This document shows positions 6,838 to 15,683 of a stretch of 25,455 nt of DNA, in pieces; the stretch's first letter is position 1; every line of letters starts with the position of its first letter. The DNA is from Vescimonas cirricatena (GTDB taxonomy: Bacteria; Bacillota; Clostridia; Oscillospirales; Oscillospiraceae). The stretch covers positions 1-25,455 of the forward strand of contig NZ_JAJEPW010000043.1 of NCBI RefSeq assembly GCF_020687045.1, given 5' to 3'. Below the pieces are notes generated by a model, which searched no databases, was not told where the DNA came from, and was given only the letters and a program-made list of their open reading frames with translations. Made by a program: the position numbers and the translations under genes.

Positions 6838-8653
6838 AGCCAAGAGCGTGTGGTATCTGCTGGGCCTGCTTCCTGCGGTGTGGCTGGGGCTGCTGGTGGC
6901 CCCGGCCGCATCCGGTGGACTTTTCGGGATCATCCGGCAGTTCCCTGCAGCAATGCAGCATCCGTTTCATATTATTTGGTGCGAGGACAGCGGAAAGGCT
7001 GTCCTCTTTTTTGTCGCCGCCTATGGCCTGCTGGTGGGAGCGATGTTGTCCACCCGGCGCAGCTACCGGCGTGGCGTGGAACACGGCTCCGCAAAATGGG
7101 GCAGCCCGGAGCGGCTGAACCGGAAATACTGCGCCAAGCCACCGGAGCCGAACAAGGTGTTCACCCAGCACATCCGCATGGGGCTGGACGGTCGAAAGCA
7201 CAGGCGCAACCTGAACACGGTCGTGGTCGGCGGCAGCGGCGCAGGTAAGACCCGCTGCTATGCAAAGCCATGTCTGTATGAGGCGTGCCTGTCTCCGAAG
7301 GGGCCGTCCTTTGTGTGCCTTGACCCCAAGGGCGAGCTGCTGCGGGATTCCGGAGGGCTGCTGCGGGAATCAGGCTATGATGTCCGGGTGCTGGACCTGC
7401 TACACATGGAGAAAAGTCACTGCTATAACCCCTTCGTCTACCTGACCAACGACAATGAGGTACAGACGCTGGTGACGAATCTCTTTAAGGCGACAACGCC
7501 CAAGGGCGCACAGTCGCAGGACCCCTTCTGGGATTCCACCGCATCCATTCTTCTCTCGGCGCTGGTCTATTATCTCTATCACGAGGCCCCACCGGAGGAA
7601 CAGAATTTTCCGATGGTCATGGAGATGCTTCGGGCCGGAGAAGTTCGGGAGGATGACGACAGCTATCTCTCTCCGCTGGATGTGCTTTTTGAACGGCTGG
7701 AAATGCGGGACCCGGAGCATATTGCCGTGAAGTATTACAAGCAGTATCGCTCCGGCAGCGCCAAAACGCTGAAAAGCATTCAAATCACATTGGCGTCCCA
7801 CATGGAGAAGTTCAACCTGGATTCCCTGATTGCCCTGACGGCCACGGATGAACTGTATTTGCAGGACATGGGTGAAAAACGGGTGGCGCTGTTTGGGTTG
7901 ATTCCCGACAGCGACACCAGCTTCAATTTTTTGGTGTCGATCCTGTATCAGCAGCTTTTCCAGCAGCTTTTTGACAGCGCCGACCATAAGCACGGCGGCA
8001 GCCTGCCGGTCCCGGTCCATTTCCTGATGGACGAGTTTGCCAACATCAGTCTGCCGAACGACTTTGAAATCAAGTTGTCCACCATGCGCTCCCGCAATGT
8101 GTTTGTGTCCATCATCCTGCAGAATATAGCCCAGCTGAAGGCGCTGTTTGAAAAGCAATGGGAAAGCGTGCTGGGGAATTGCGACGAACTGCTGTATCTC
8201 GGCGGCAACGAACAGGGGTCGCACAAGTATATCTCGGAACTGCTGGGCAAAGCCACGATTGACACCAACACCTACGGGAAATCGTCCGGGCGCAATGGAA
8301 ATTACAGCACAAATTATCAGATCACGGGCCGGGAGCTGATGACGCCGGACGAGGTGCGGATGCTGGATAACCGCAAGGCGCTACTGTTTATCCGCGGCGA
8401 ATTGCCGGTCTGCGACGACAAATATGACATCCTGACCCACCCGCTGGTGTCCCGCACCCCGGATGGCGGCGGGCTGCCCTATGTCCACGGCGGAACGGAG
8501 CAGGCCGTGGCGTCCATCTGTCTGGATGGCTGGCAGTGGGGACCAGACGAGGAAATTCCTGCGGCCGATCTATCTGAACAAAAGTTTGAACTGCTCTCCA
8601 GTGAAGAACTGGAAGCGATTTTTATGGAGGAAAATTATGATGAAGCATCCTGA
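6827..8653 (+). CDS. Type IV coupling protein, VirD4/TraG family
   Basis: This 608-aa ATPase couples the relaxase-DNA complex to the secretion channel. Two membrane segments lie at the N-terminus (about residues 6-26 and 53-72). Walker A is GGSGAGKT (135-142) and Walker B is FLMDEFANI with D402 and E403. The intervening LDPKGELLRDSGGLL and YNPF stretches are typical of TraG/VirD4 proteins of Firmicutes. I chose ATG 6827 because it gives the usual short cytoplasmic lead before the first membrane segment. The longer open frame overlaps the 63-aa gene and lacks homology-like content. The stop overlaps the next gene by 17 bp. Confidence 0.93.
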   Translation: MNGKAKSVWYLLGLLPAVWLGLLVAPAASGGLFGIIRQFPAAMQHPFHIIWCEDSGKAVLFFVAAYGLLVGAMLSTRRSYRRGVEHGSAKWGSPERLNRKYCAKPPEPNKVFTQHIRMGLDGRKHRRNLNTVVVGGSGAGKTRCYAKPCLYEACLSPKGPSFVCLDPKGELLRDSGGLLRESGYDVRVLDLLHMEKSHCYNPFVYLTNDNEVQTLVTNLFKATTPKGAQSQDPFWDSTASILLSALVYYLYHEAPPEEQNFPMVMEMLRAGEVREDDDSYLSPLDVLFERLEMRDPEHIAVKYYKQYRSGSAKTLKSIQITLASHMEKFNLDSLIALTATDELYLQDMGEKRVALFGLIPDSDTSFNFLVSILYQQLFQQLFDSADHKHGGSLPVPVHFLMDEFANISLPNDFEIKLSTMRSRNVFVSIILQNIAQLKALFEKQWESVLGNCDELLYLGGNEQGSHKYISELLGKATIDTNTYGKSSGRNGNYSTNYQITGRELMTPDEVRMLDNRKALLFIRGELPVCDDKYDILTHPLVSRTPDGGGLPYVHGGTEQAVASICLDGWQWGPDEEIPAADLSEQKFELLSSEELEAIFMEENYDEAS

Positions 8654-8987
8654 TAAAAGAAAACGTCTGCAAACCAGGCCCCTGCCGATGGGGAAAAAGA
8701 GCCGGGTATTTCTGGCAGTCTATTCCGCCGCTGTCCTCTGCGTGTGCTGTATGCCTGTAACGGCCTCTGCCGCTGGCGACCCGCTGACGGTCATCAACAA
8801 CCTGTCCGACTTTATTTTCGGCGTGATCCGTGCGGTGGGGCTGATCCTTCTTGGCTGGGGCATTGTCCAAATCGGTCTGTCCTTCCAGAGTCACGACCCG
8901 TCCCAGCGCAGCAACGGCTTTTTGACACTCGCTGGCGGCGTGATCGTGACATTTGCCAAAGAGATTCTGTCGCTTATCACGGGCTGA
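8637..8987 (+). CDS. Maff2-family small membrane protein (VirB2/TrbC-like)
   Basis: The 116-aa protein has a long basic N-terminus, a signal-like hydrophobic segment (FLAVYSAAVLCVCCMPVTASA, about residues 24-44) and two further hydrophobic helices separated by a short polar loop with SFQSHDPSQRSNG. The DFIFGVIRAVGLILLGWGIVQIGLSF and GFLTLAGG stretches are characteristic of the Maff2 family that sits between VirD4 and VirB6 genes in Clostridial ICEs. By position and topology it is a good candidate for the VirB2-like pilin or channel subunit. ATG codons at 8637 and 8640 are both possible; GGAGG lies at 8626-8630. Confidence 0.85.
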   Translation: MMKHPDKRKRLQTRPLPMGKKSRVFLAVYSAAVLCVCCMPVTASAAGDPLTVINNLSDFIFGVIRAVGLILLGWGIVQIGLSFQSHDPSQRSNGFLTLAGGVIVTFAKEILSLITG

Positions 8988-9004
8988 GGGAAAGGAGGAA
9001 CATC

Positions 9005-9220
9005 ATGGGAAAGTGCGAGTGTTATATCCATTCTCTGAAACAGGGCGAAAAGCACGTTCTGGGAGAAGCAAGGATCATCAAGCATCTGGGCGACAACGAC
9101 TATCTGGCGGAATACAACGGCGTGAGATGCCATGCGATTTTCAATCCGTTTGTCGGGAAGTTCTTTGTGGACGATGTGTACGGGATCGTTCGCAAGTCCC
9201 CGGCAGACCGCACCCGATAA
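9005..9220 (+). CDS. Conserved 71-aa ICE protein of unknown function
   Basis: A small soluble protein (GKCECYIHSLKQGEK, then EYNGVRCHAIFNPFVGKFFVDDVYG) preceded by AAAGGAGG. The CxC pair near the N-terminus and the aromatic-rich beta-like second half suggest a compact fold. It lies between the Maff2 and VirB6-like genes, a spot where a protein of this size is often present in related elements. I cannot assign a function. Confidence 0.7.
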   Translation: MGKCECYIHSLKQGEKHVLGEARIIKHLGDNDYLAEYNGVRCHAIFNPFVGKFFVDDVYGIVRKSPADRTR

Positions 9221-9230
9221 AGATGGCAAC

Positions 9231-9257
9231 AAGAGGCAGGCGCAAAGCCTGTCTCTT
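9231..9257 (+). repeat. Intercistronic hairpin upstream of the VirB6-like gene
   Basis: Arms 9231-9241 and 9247-9257 pair over 11 bp (one G-U pair) around the loop GCAAA. The ribosome-binding site of the next gene follows about 10 bases later. There is no T-run, so mRNA stabilisation or translational control is more likely than termination. Confidence 0.55.
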
Positions 9258-9281
9258 GCTGCCGGGAAAGGAGAACGCAAT

Positions 9282-10118
9282 ATGAGTGACAACTGGGTCG
9301 TTCAGAATCTGGAGAACGCCCTTGCGATTTGGAACGAAAAGCTGGCGGAGATCTGGCAGCTCATCACGCAATCGCCGGAAACATTCAAGGGCGGCACCAT
9401 CTGGAACGTGGTCCTGCTCATCCACGACACGATGCAGGCCATTGGGCTTGCGCTGCTGGTGCTGTTTTTTGTGGTGGGCGTCGTGAAAACCTGCGGCTCC
9501 TTCGCAGAGATCAAGCGCCCGGAGGCGGCGGTAAAGCTCTTTATCCGCTTTGCGCTGGCCAAAGCCGCCGTGACCTACGGACTGGAACTGATGATGGCCC
9601 TGTTCACCATCGTGCAGGGGGTCATTTCCTCCATCATGTCGGCAGCCGGAATGGGTGCAGCGCAGGAGACGGTGCTACCCGCCGAGATCGTGACCGCCAT
9701 TGAAAGCTGCGGCTTTTGGGAGAGCATCCCGCTTTGGGCGGTGGCACTGATTGGGGGCCTTTTTATCACGATCCTGTCTTTTGTCATGGTCCTCACGGTA
9801 TATGGCCGCTTTTTTCGCCTGTATATCTACACGGCTATTGCTCCGATCCCCCTTTCGGCCTTTGCGGGGGAACCGAGTCAACAGGTGGGCAAAAGCTTTT
9901 TGAAATCCTATGCCGCCGTGTGTCTGGAGGGAGCCATTATCGTGCTGGCCTGCATCATCTTCTCCCTGCTTGCATCCAGCCCGCCTGCCGTTGATCCCAA
10001 TGCGGCGGCAGTCACGCAGGTATGGACGTATGTAGGAGAGCTGATTTTCAATCTTCTGGTGCTGGTCGGGACGGTAAAAATGGCAGACCGTGTGGTACGA
10101 GAGATGATGGGACTTTAA
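9282..10118 (+). CDS. VirB6/TrbL-like polytopic conjugation protein
   Basis: This 278-aa protein has about six hydrophobic segments, including IGLALLVLFFVVGVV, LIGGLFITILSFVMVLTVYG and GAIIVLACIIFSLLA. Their spacing, and the conserved loop YTAIAPIPLSAFAG, fit the TrbL/VirB6-type inner-membrane channel proteins of Firmicutes ICEs. The ATG at 9282 has AAAGGAGA nine bases upstream; the longer open frame is the 71-aa gene's alternative reading. It should form part of the translocation channel with VirB4, PrgI and the Maff2 protein. Confidence 0.85.
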   Translation: MSDNWVVQNLENALAIWNEKLAEIWQLITQSPETFKGGTIWNVVLLIHDTMQAIGLALLVLFFVVGVVKTCGSFAEIKRPEAAVKLFIRFALAKAAVTYGLELMMALFTIVQGVISSIMSAAGMGAAQETVLPAEIVTAIESCGFWESIPLWAVALIGGLFITILSFVMVLTVYGRFFRLYIYTAIAPIPLSAFAGEPSQQVGKSFLKSYAAVCLEGAIIVLACIIFSLLASSPPAVDPNAAAVTQVWTYVGELIFNLLVLVGTVKMADRVVREMMGL

Positions 10119-10138
10119 TTTGAAAAGGAGAAAATGCA

Positions 10139-10726
10139 ATGATGCAGAACCATGTGATTTACAGTGACGATCCACAGGCAGTGGAGAAGCTGCAGGCCAA
10201 GCTCGACAAGCTGACTGCAATGCACGCCCGCATGAAGGAAGTCAATGCCTATTTCCGCAAGCACGCCACGGCGCTGGGCTGCCCCGGCCTTTCGGATGAG
10301 GCTGCCGCTAAGTTGGACAGGCGTGTGCAGGAGGGATATTCGTGGGAAAAGCAGCCGTATCCGTCCTACGTCCTCAGCGGCAACACAGCGGAGATGCGGC
10401 GGATCCGGCAGCGCATTGAGGAGGTATCCCGGACGCAAAGCACAGAATATGTGGGCTGGGACTTTCCGGGCGGCCGTGCCGAAGCAGACAAGGAGGACAA
10501 CCGTCTGCGGCTGTATTTTGACGAAAAGCCCTCGGAGGAGCAGCGCAGCAAGCTGAAATGCAACGGATTCAAGTGGGCACCGTCCGTAGGCGCATGGCAG
10601 CGCCAGCTCAACGACAATGCCATTCACGCCGCCGCACGGATGGACTTCCTGCGCCCGGAGAGCGGCGAAAGTCCCACGGCCATTCAGCCCAAGCGACCGG
10701 CGAAAAATGCACCGGAGAGAGGATAA
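10139..10726 (+). CDS. Conserved ICE protein with C-terminal GFKWAPS motif (195 aa)
   Basis: The N-terminal 70 residues look like a coiled-coil helix pair (AVEKLQAKLDKL, then HARMKEVNAYFRKH). The C-terminal part has LRLYFDEKPSEE, then LKCNGFKWAPSVGAWQRQL. That last motif recurs in mobile-element proteins of Clostridia, often in multi-domain antirestriction or DNA-processing proteins. AAGGAG lies eight bases before the first ATG, and the next gene starts six bases after the stop. The function is not established; DNA binding or processing is only a guess. Confidence 0.7.
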   Translation: MMQNHVIYSDDPQAVEKLQAKLDKLTAMHARMKEVNAYFRKHATALGCPGLSDEAAAKLDRRVQEGYSWEKQPYPSYVLSGNTAEMRRIRQRIEEVSRTQSTEYVGWDFPGGRAEADKEDNRLRLYFDEKPSEEQRSKLKCNGFKWAPSVGAWQRQLNDNAIHAAARMDFLRPESGESPTAIQPKRPAKNAPERG

Positions 10727-10731
10727 CGGCT

Positions 10732-11157
10732 ATGGAGATCAAAATCAACCGGGAGATACGGGACTACAAGGAGAATATCTTCTTCGGGCTGTCGCTGCGG
10801 CAGCTCATTTTTTCGCTGCTGGCCTGCGGGATGGCAGTAGGCATCTATTTGGGCCTGCGGGATGCGCTGGGGACGGAAACGGTCAGCTGGCTGTGCATCC
10901 TCGGCGCAGCGCCCTTTGCCGCTATGGGCTTTGTGAAATACCACGGCATGATGGCAGAAAAGTTTTTCATTGCATGGCTGCGGTCGGAATTTCTCGTTCC
11001 CAAGCGGCTGACCTTCCGACCGACCAATTTGTATTGGGAAGCTATGCAGGAACAGCGCAGGCAGGAAAAGAAGCGCTCCGCTATAAATTTTGGTGCATTT
11101 GCCCCGAAGCTTATAGCGGAACATGGAACAAAAAGGAGGCGTAGCAAAAAATGCTGA
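10732..11157 (+). CDS. PrgI family conjugation protein
   Basis: This 141-aa protein opens with EIKINREIRDYKENIFFGLSLRQLIFSLLA, the typical start of the PrgI family. Two membrane segments follow (about residues 22-42 and 50-70) and then a basic cytoplasmic tail. PrgI-type proteins are VirB3-like partners of the VirB4 ATPase, and here the gene overlaps the VirB4 gene by 7 bp, as is usual. The start is ATG 10732; the upstream open frame overlaps the preceding gene. Confidence 0.9.
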   Translation: MEIKINREIRDYKENIFFGLSLRQLIFSLLACGMAVGIYLGLRDALGTETVSWLCILGAAPFAAMGFVKYHGMMAEKFFIAWLRSEFLVPKRLTFRPTNLYWEAMQEQRRQEKKRSAINFGAFAPKLIAEHGTKRRRSKKC

Positions 11158-13493
11158 AAAAGTTGAAAGGGCTGCTTCGCAGAGATCCGGAGCAGTTCCG
11201 TATTCCCCGCAGCGTGCAGGAGGTGATCCCCATCCGCACGGTCTGGAAAAGCGGTATCTTCCTTGTGGGGTCGAACCGGTACAGCCGCACATGGCAGTTT
11301 TCCGACATCAACTATGCGCTGGCCGGTGAGGAGGACCAGAAATCCATGCTGCTGGGATACAGCGGTCTTTTGAATCTCTGCGACAGCAATGCGTCCACAA
11401 AGTTCAGCGTTGTCACCCGGAAGCTCAATCGCCGTGATTTCGAGGACTATATCATGATTCCCTACGCAAATGACGGTCACGACCACTATCGCAGGGAGTA
11501 CAACGCCATGCTGCTGGAAAAAGCATCTCACGCCAGCGGGATGATTCGGGACCTGTATATCACCGTGACGGTCACACGCAAAAGCTATAAGGATGCCGAA
11601 AGCTATTTTGTCCGTGCAGGAGCGGAGTTTACGCTGGCGCTCTCCCGGCTTGGCTCCCGCTGCACAGAACTGGACATGATGGACCGGCTGCGGGCCCTGC
11701 ATGGCTTTTATCGCCACGGTGAGGAGGCAGACTTCCACTTTGACCCGGCGCTGTCCATGAAGCTGGGCCACAGCTTTCAGGACTATATCTGCCCGGACAG
11801 CTTTGAATTTGACCGGGACCACTTCCGCATGGGCGACCGCTATGGCCGGGTGCTGTTTTTGAAGGATTACGCCGCCTATCTGCGGGACGATATTCTCTCG
11901 GAACTTTCCGGTATCGACCGTCCCATGATCCTCTCCATTGATGTGGTGCCGATTCCTATGGACAAGGCCATCTGGGACAGCGAGAGCCGCCTGCTGGGCG
12001 TGGAGCGGAATATTGTGGATTTCCTGCGGAAGCAGCAGGCCAACAACAATTTCTCCGGAACGGTTCCCTATGACATGGAGAAGCAGCGAGCGGAGATGAA
12101 GGAATTTCTGGATGACCTGACCATCCGTGACCAGCGGATGATGCTGGGGATGCTGACGCTGGTGCATACAGCGGACAGCAAAGAGCAGCTGGATGCTGAC
12201 ACCGATTATATTATGAATGCCGCCACCGGAAGAATGTGCCAGATGGCAACACTTCGCTTTCAGCAGATGGACGGACTGAATACGGCGCTGCCCATCGGCG
12301 TGCAGAAGCTGGATATTCTGCGTACCTTCACCTCGGAATCTCTGGCGGCGCTGATGCCCTTCCGGGTGCAGGAGATCATGGAGCCGGGCGGCATTTATTA
12401 CGGAGAAAACGCCATCTCCGGCAATCTGCTGCTGTGCAACCGGGCCAATCTGCTGAACCAATCCACCATTATTACCGGCGTCCCCGGCAGCGGCAAGTCC
12501 TTTTCGGCAAAGGAGCTGATCACGTTTCTTGCGCTGGCCACACAGGATGATATTCTCGTCTGCGACCCGGAGCGTGAGTATTATGCGCTGGGGCAGGCGC
12601 TGGGCGGCGAGGTTATCCGCATTGCGGCGGGAAGCCCCGACCATATCAACGCTATGGACATGGTGGAGGGCTACGGTGACGGCGGCAACCCGGTGGTAGA
12701 CAAATCCGAGTTTATTCTGTCCCTGTTTGAACAGCTGGACCGGGGCGGCATCGGCCCTCTGCAAAAGAGCATCATTGACCGGTGCGTGGATGCCGTGTAT
12801 GCGGCCTATAAGCGGGGCGGCCCTGTCCCGACGCTGTGCGTTCTGCGGGAGAAGCTGCTGGAGCAGCCGGAGGAGGAAGCCCGTGATCTGGCGTTGGCGC
12901 TGGAGCTGTTCACAACCGGCAGTCTGGATGCCTTTGCCCATGAGACGAACGTGGACACGCAAAACCGCATCGTCATCTATGACATTATGGACCTGGGGCG
13001 GCAGCTGAAAACAATGGGGCTGTTGATCATCACGGATGCCATGCTGAACCGTGTGACGGAGAACTGGCGCAAGGGCAAGCGGACACACCTTTTTATAGAC
13101 GAGTTCCATGTGGTCTTTCAGAATCCGTACAGTGCGGATTTCTTCGATTCCGCATGGCGGCGCTTCCGCAAACGTGGGGCCTATCCCACCGCCATTACGC
13201 AGAATGTGGAGTATCTGCTGGACAGCGTGCAGGCCAGCACCATGCTCTCCAACTCCGAAATGCTGATTCTGCTGAATCAGGCACCCAGCGACCGGGAGAA
13301 GCTGGCGGCGCTTTTGAACATCTCCCCGGAGCAGACCAGCTATATCACTAACGCACCGGCAGGCTGCGGCCTGCTGCGCTACGGCGGCGCACTGGTGCCG
13401 TTTCGGAATCAGTTCCCCAAGGACACGGAGTTGTACCGCCTGATGACCACGAAACCGGACGAGAGCATTATTGTGGGAGGTAAGACGAGATGA
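11151..13493 (+). CDS. VirB4-family conjugation ATPase
   Basis: This 780-aa ATPase energises the type IV channel. The N-terminal half (to about residue 400) is the VirB4 membrane-associated domain. The C-terminal ATPase has Walker A GVPGSGKS (443-450), a DPEREY strand shortly after, and Walker B LFIDEFH with D650 and E651. FLIL-type motif regions near the end (TQNVEYLLDS and LLNQAPSDR) match the family. The length is normal and the frame intact. AAAAGGAGG lies about 11 bases before the ATG. The stop TGA is embedded in ATGA at 13490, which opens a 19-codon mini-ORF. Confidence 0.94.
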   Translation: MLKKLKGLLRRDPEQFRIPRSVQEVIPIRTVWKSGIFLVGSNRYSRTWQFSDINYALAGEEDQKSMLLGYSGLLNLCDSNASTKFSVVTRKLNRRDFEDYIMIPYANDGHDHYRREYNAMLLEKASHASGMIRDLYITVTVTRKSYKDAESYFVRAGAEFTLALSRLGSRCTELDMMDRLRALHGFYRHGEEADFHFDPALSMKLGHSFQDYICPDSFEFDRDHFRMGDRYGRVLFLKDYAAYLRDDILSELSGIDRPMILSIDVVPIPMDKAIWDSESRLLGVERNIVDFLRKQQANNNFSGTVPYDMEKQRAEMKEFLDDLTIRDQRMMLGMLTLVHTADSKEQLDADTDYIMNAATGRMCQMATLRFQQMDGLNTALPIGVQKLDILRTFTSESLAALMPFRVQEIMEPGGIYYGENAISGNLLLCNRANLLNQSTIITGVPGSGKSFSAKELITFLALATQDDILVCDPEREYYALGQALGGEVIRIAAGSPDHINAMDMVEGYGDGGNPVVDKSEFILSLFEQLDRGGIGPLQKSIIDRCVDAVYAAYKRGGPVPTLCVLREKLLEQPEEEARDLALALELFTTGSLDAFAHETNVDTQNRIVIYDIMDLGRQLKTMGLLIITDAMLNRVTENWRKGKRTHLFIDEFHVVFQNPYSADFFDSAWRRFRKRGAYPTAITQNVEYLLDSVQASTMLSNSEMLILLNQAPSDREKLAALLNISPEQTSYITNAPAGCGLLRYGGALVPFRNQFPKDTELYRLMTTKPDESIIVGGKTR

Positions 13494-13536
13494 GTGAATG
13501 GAAAATGTCACACTCCATGAGAATTGAGGGGGCGCA

Positions 13537-15174
13537 ATGGCAGACCTGAAAACAAGAAAGGCCGTCAAGGGAACCGTTAAGACCATTGACCGTGCGGCGG
13601 TTGCCGCTGAGCACCTGAAGTCTGCGGCCGTCCGCACAAAGGATGCTGCTGAACGTAACGCCACTCCTGCAGAGACCTCTTCGCAGGAGTACAGCGCTCA
13701 GAAGCTGGAGCGCATGGCGCAAGGCGCAGTCTCCGAGTTGGGCTTCCAATTCCGGAAGCGGGGCTGTCGTGACTTTTCTGATGCACGGCGAAATACGGAC
13801 AAGGCAAGAGCGCAAATGCAAAAATGCAGGGACGTACTGAGGGAAAACAAGTCGAAGAAAGCGGTGCAGGCCGTCCATACGCCCAAGCCCACAAAAATAA
13901 TGCGGATAGGTGCTCGCCCCATGCAGCGGACCGGCCGCATCGTCGTAAAGCTGCCTGTCGGTTCCGGAGCGGTGCAGGCGGCCAAGGCTGGCGCAAAGAC
14001 GACATCAAAGGCAGTTCAGACGGTCAAGACTGCGGCGAGGGTCGCTGCCCAGACGGCTCAGAGCGCTGTTAAGGTGTTAGCTTCCGCTGCAAAAGCAGCT
14101 ATCTCCGGAACAAAGGCTGTCATTGCTGCCATTGCCGCAGGGGGCTGGGCAGCGGTGGCGATTATCCTTGTCCTCTGTGTGATCGGGCTAATCGCTGGTT
14201 CTTGCTTCGGCATCTTCTTCTCCGGCGAGGACAGCGGTACGGGACAGACCATGCGCCAGGTCGTACAGGAGATCAATGCCGACTATCAATTACAGATTGA
14301 CGCCACAAGGGTAAGCAGCACCTATGATGAGCTGGAAATGTCCGGGTCCCGTGCGGTCTGGCCGGAGGTGCTGGCCGTGTATGCGGTGAAAACCACGACT
14401 GACCCAAACGATCCACAGGAGGTCGCTACGGTGGACGATGCCAAAAAGGCCATCCTCAAGGATATTTTCTGGCAGATGAACGAAATATCTTCCCGCACCG
14501 AGCGTAAGACTGAGGCCGTCATCACCGAAACCGACGACGGCCACGGGAACATCGTGGAAACTACCACGACGGTCACACGCACCTATCTTTATATTACGGG
14601 CAGCCACAGAACCGCCGAGGAGATGGCAGACCATTTCAATTTCAACGCCGATCAGCGGCAGCAGCTTTCCGAACTGCTTGCTGAGGGAAATCGCAGTATA
14701 TGGTCTGCCGTCCTTTACGGCATTTACTCCGGGGACGATGCTATCGTCACGGTGGCTCTGTCGCAGGTCGGAAATATAGGCGGTGAGCCGTATTGGTCTT
14801 GGTATGGGTTTGAAAGCCATGTGGAATGGTGCGCCTGCTTTGTCAGCTGGTGTGCCGCCCAATGCGGCTATATCGACACCGGTGTTTGCCCAAAATTTGC
14901 CGGTTGCGGAAATGGTGTGCAGTGGTTTCGGGATCGTGGGCAATGGTTGGACGGCTCCGTCGAGCCTGCTCCCGGCATGATTATCTTCTTCGATTGGGAC
15001 AACGAGGGCGGCTCTGGCCCCCAAGATGGGGAGGCTGACCATGTGGGTATCGTGGAACGTGTCAAGGATGGAACTATTTATACAGTTGAAGGTAACAACA
15101 ATAATTTTTGCCGTCAGGACTCCTACACGGTAGGCGATCATCGGATACTGGGATATGGCTTTATCAGGAAGTGA
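13537..15174 (+). CDS. Membrane-anchored CHAP-domain peptidoglycan hydrolase of the transfer system
   Basis: This 545-aa protein opens the cell wall for the conjugation channel. Residues 1-200 are basic and rich in Ala, Lys, Thr and Val in a heptad-like pattern. A membrane segment follows at about 204-226. The extracytoplasmic part ends in a CHAP domain: the catalytic cysteine is most likely C432 in EWCACFVSW, the histidine H502 in DHVGIVE and the third residue N520 in VEGNNN. The lytic transglycosylase domain often fused in relatives is not evident. The start is ATG 13537 after GAGGGGG. Base composition becomes more AT-rich towards its 3' end. Confidence 0.88.
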   Translation: MADLKTRKAVKGTVKTIDRAAVAAEHLKSAAVRTKDAAERNATPAETSSQEYSAQKLERMAQGAVSELGFQFRKRGCRDFSDARRNTDKARAQMQKCRDVLRENKSKKAVQAVHTPKPTKIMRIGARPMQRTGRIVVKLPVGSGAVQAAKAGAKTTSKAVQTVKTAARVAAQTAQSAVKVLASAAKAAISGTKAVIAAIAAGGWAAVAIILVLCVIGLIAGSCFGIFFSGEDSGTGQTMRQVVQEINADYQLQIDATRVSSTYDELEMSGSRAVWPEVLAVYAVKTTTDPNDPQEVATVDDAKKAILKDIFWQMNEISSRTERKTEAVITETDDGHGNIVETTTTVTRTYLYITGSHRTAEEMADHFNFNADQRQQLSELLAEGNRSIWSAVLYGIYSGDDAIVTVALSQVGNIGGEPYWSWYGFESHVEWCACFVSWCAAQCGYIDTGVCPKFAGCGNGVQWFRDRGQWLDGSVEPAPGMIIFFDWDNEGGSGPQDGEADHVGIVERVKDGTIYTVEGNNNNFCRQDSYTVGDHRILGYGFIRK

Positions 15175-15308
15175 TGTGCGATATATTAGCAAATCATCTA
15201 ACACAATTTAACGAATAATATAGTCAAATATATTGCAATACGCCATATTAATTGGTACGATGGTATTACAAGTAAGACTGGACGAAATAGTTTCAAAATG
15301 GAGGGGCT

Positions 15309-15452
15309 ATGGTCTTATCGGATGCAATCATGAGAATTTCCCGCAAAGAGGATGACTTGTTAATGCCCAATGCTCTTTCCAAGTATCAGCAGAAGCTGGA
15401 GCTGCCAGGTGATGCGATAAAAGATGCCGGATTGCGCGGTGCGTATAAGTGA
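15309..15452 (+). CDS. Small ORF of unknown function (47 aa)
   Basis: ATG 15309 is preceded by TGGAGGGG at a normal distance, and the frame stops directly before a strong terminator. The translation (LSDAIMRISRKEDDLL, then NALSKYQQKLELPGDA) has a helical, charged look but no domain I can name. It could be a genuine small protein or the remnant of a longer gene lost when this end of the element decayed. Confidence 0.35.
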   Translation: MVLSDAIMRISRKEDDLLMPNALSKYQQKLELPGDAIKDAGLRGAYK

Positions 15453-15454
15453 AT

Positions 15455-15512
15455 AAAGCGCTTCTATGAAGGAACGTTCAAGACGACCTGTCCTTCATAG
15501 AAGCGCTTTTTT
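15455..15512 (+). terminator. Strong intrinsic terminator
   Basis: Arms 15455-15473 and 15491-15509 are perfect 19-bp reverse complements with a 17-nt loop. The right arm ends in six consecutive T (15507-15512). It follows the 47-aa ORF by three bases and very likely ends the transfer operon. Confidence 0.85.
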
Positions 15513-15683
15513 ATAGTGGTGTTGTTTTATGGCGTGATGCTGCCAGCTGAATATGAACAAAATGCCTTTACGAAGACCGAGTTCATTACACTGCGAATCG
15601 CTCACCAGGCATGTGCCGTGCCGGGGTCCTCCGTCCGACTTTTAACTACGCAAAAAATCGGACAATAAAGGAGGACTATAAAA

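Larger units (their letters stand above)
15175..15683. other. AT-rich gap between the CHAP and sigma genes
   Basis: This 509-bp stretch lacks the DUF4315, DUF4366 and topoisomerase genes that often follow the CHAP gene in related elements. It holds one small ORF with a good ribosome-binding site, one strong terminator and a weak 43-codon frame (15537-15668). A short inverted repeat GTCCGA/TCGGAC (15633-15638 / 15658-15663) precedes the sigma gene. Its composition is clearly richer in A+T than the transfer genes. Confidence 0.5.

Noticed and set aside
10845..13664. A 939-codon open frame on the minus strand opposite PrgI, VirB4 and the CHAP start
   Set aside because: It lies across three well-supported + strand conjugation genes. 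Its translation has no recognisable domain and it has no suitable ribosome-binding site. Long antisense frames arise easily opposite genes with strong G/C third positions.
15537..15668. A 43-codon frame just upstream of the sigma gene
   Set aside because: No convincing ribosome-binding site and no recognisable domain. It may be debris of a lost ICE gene.
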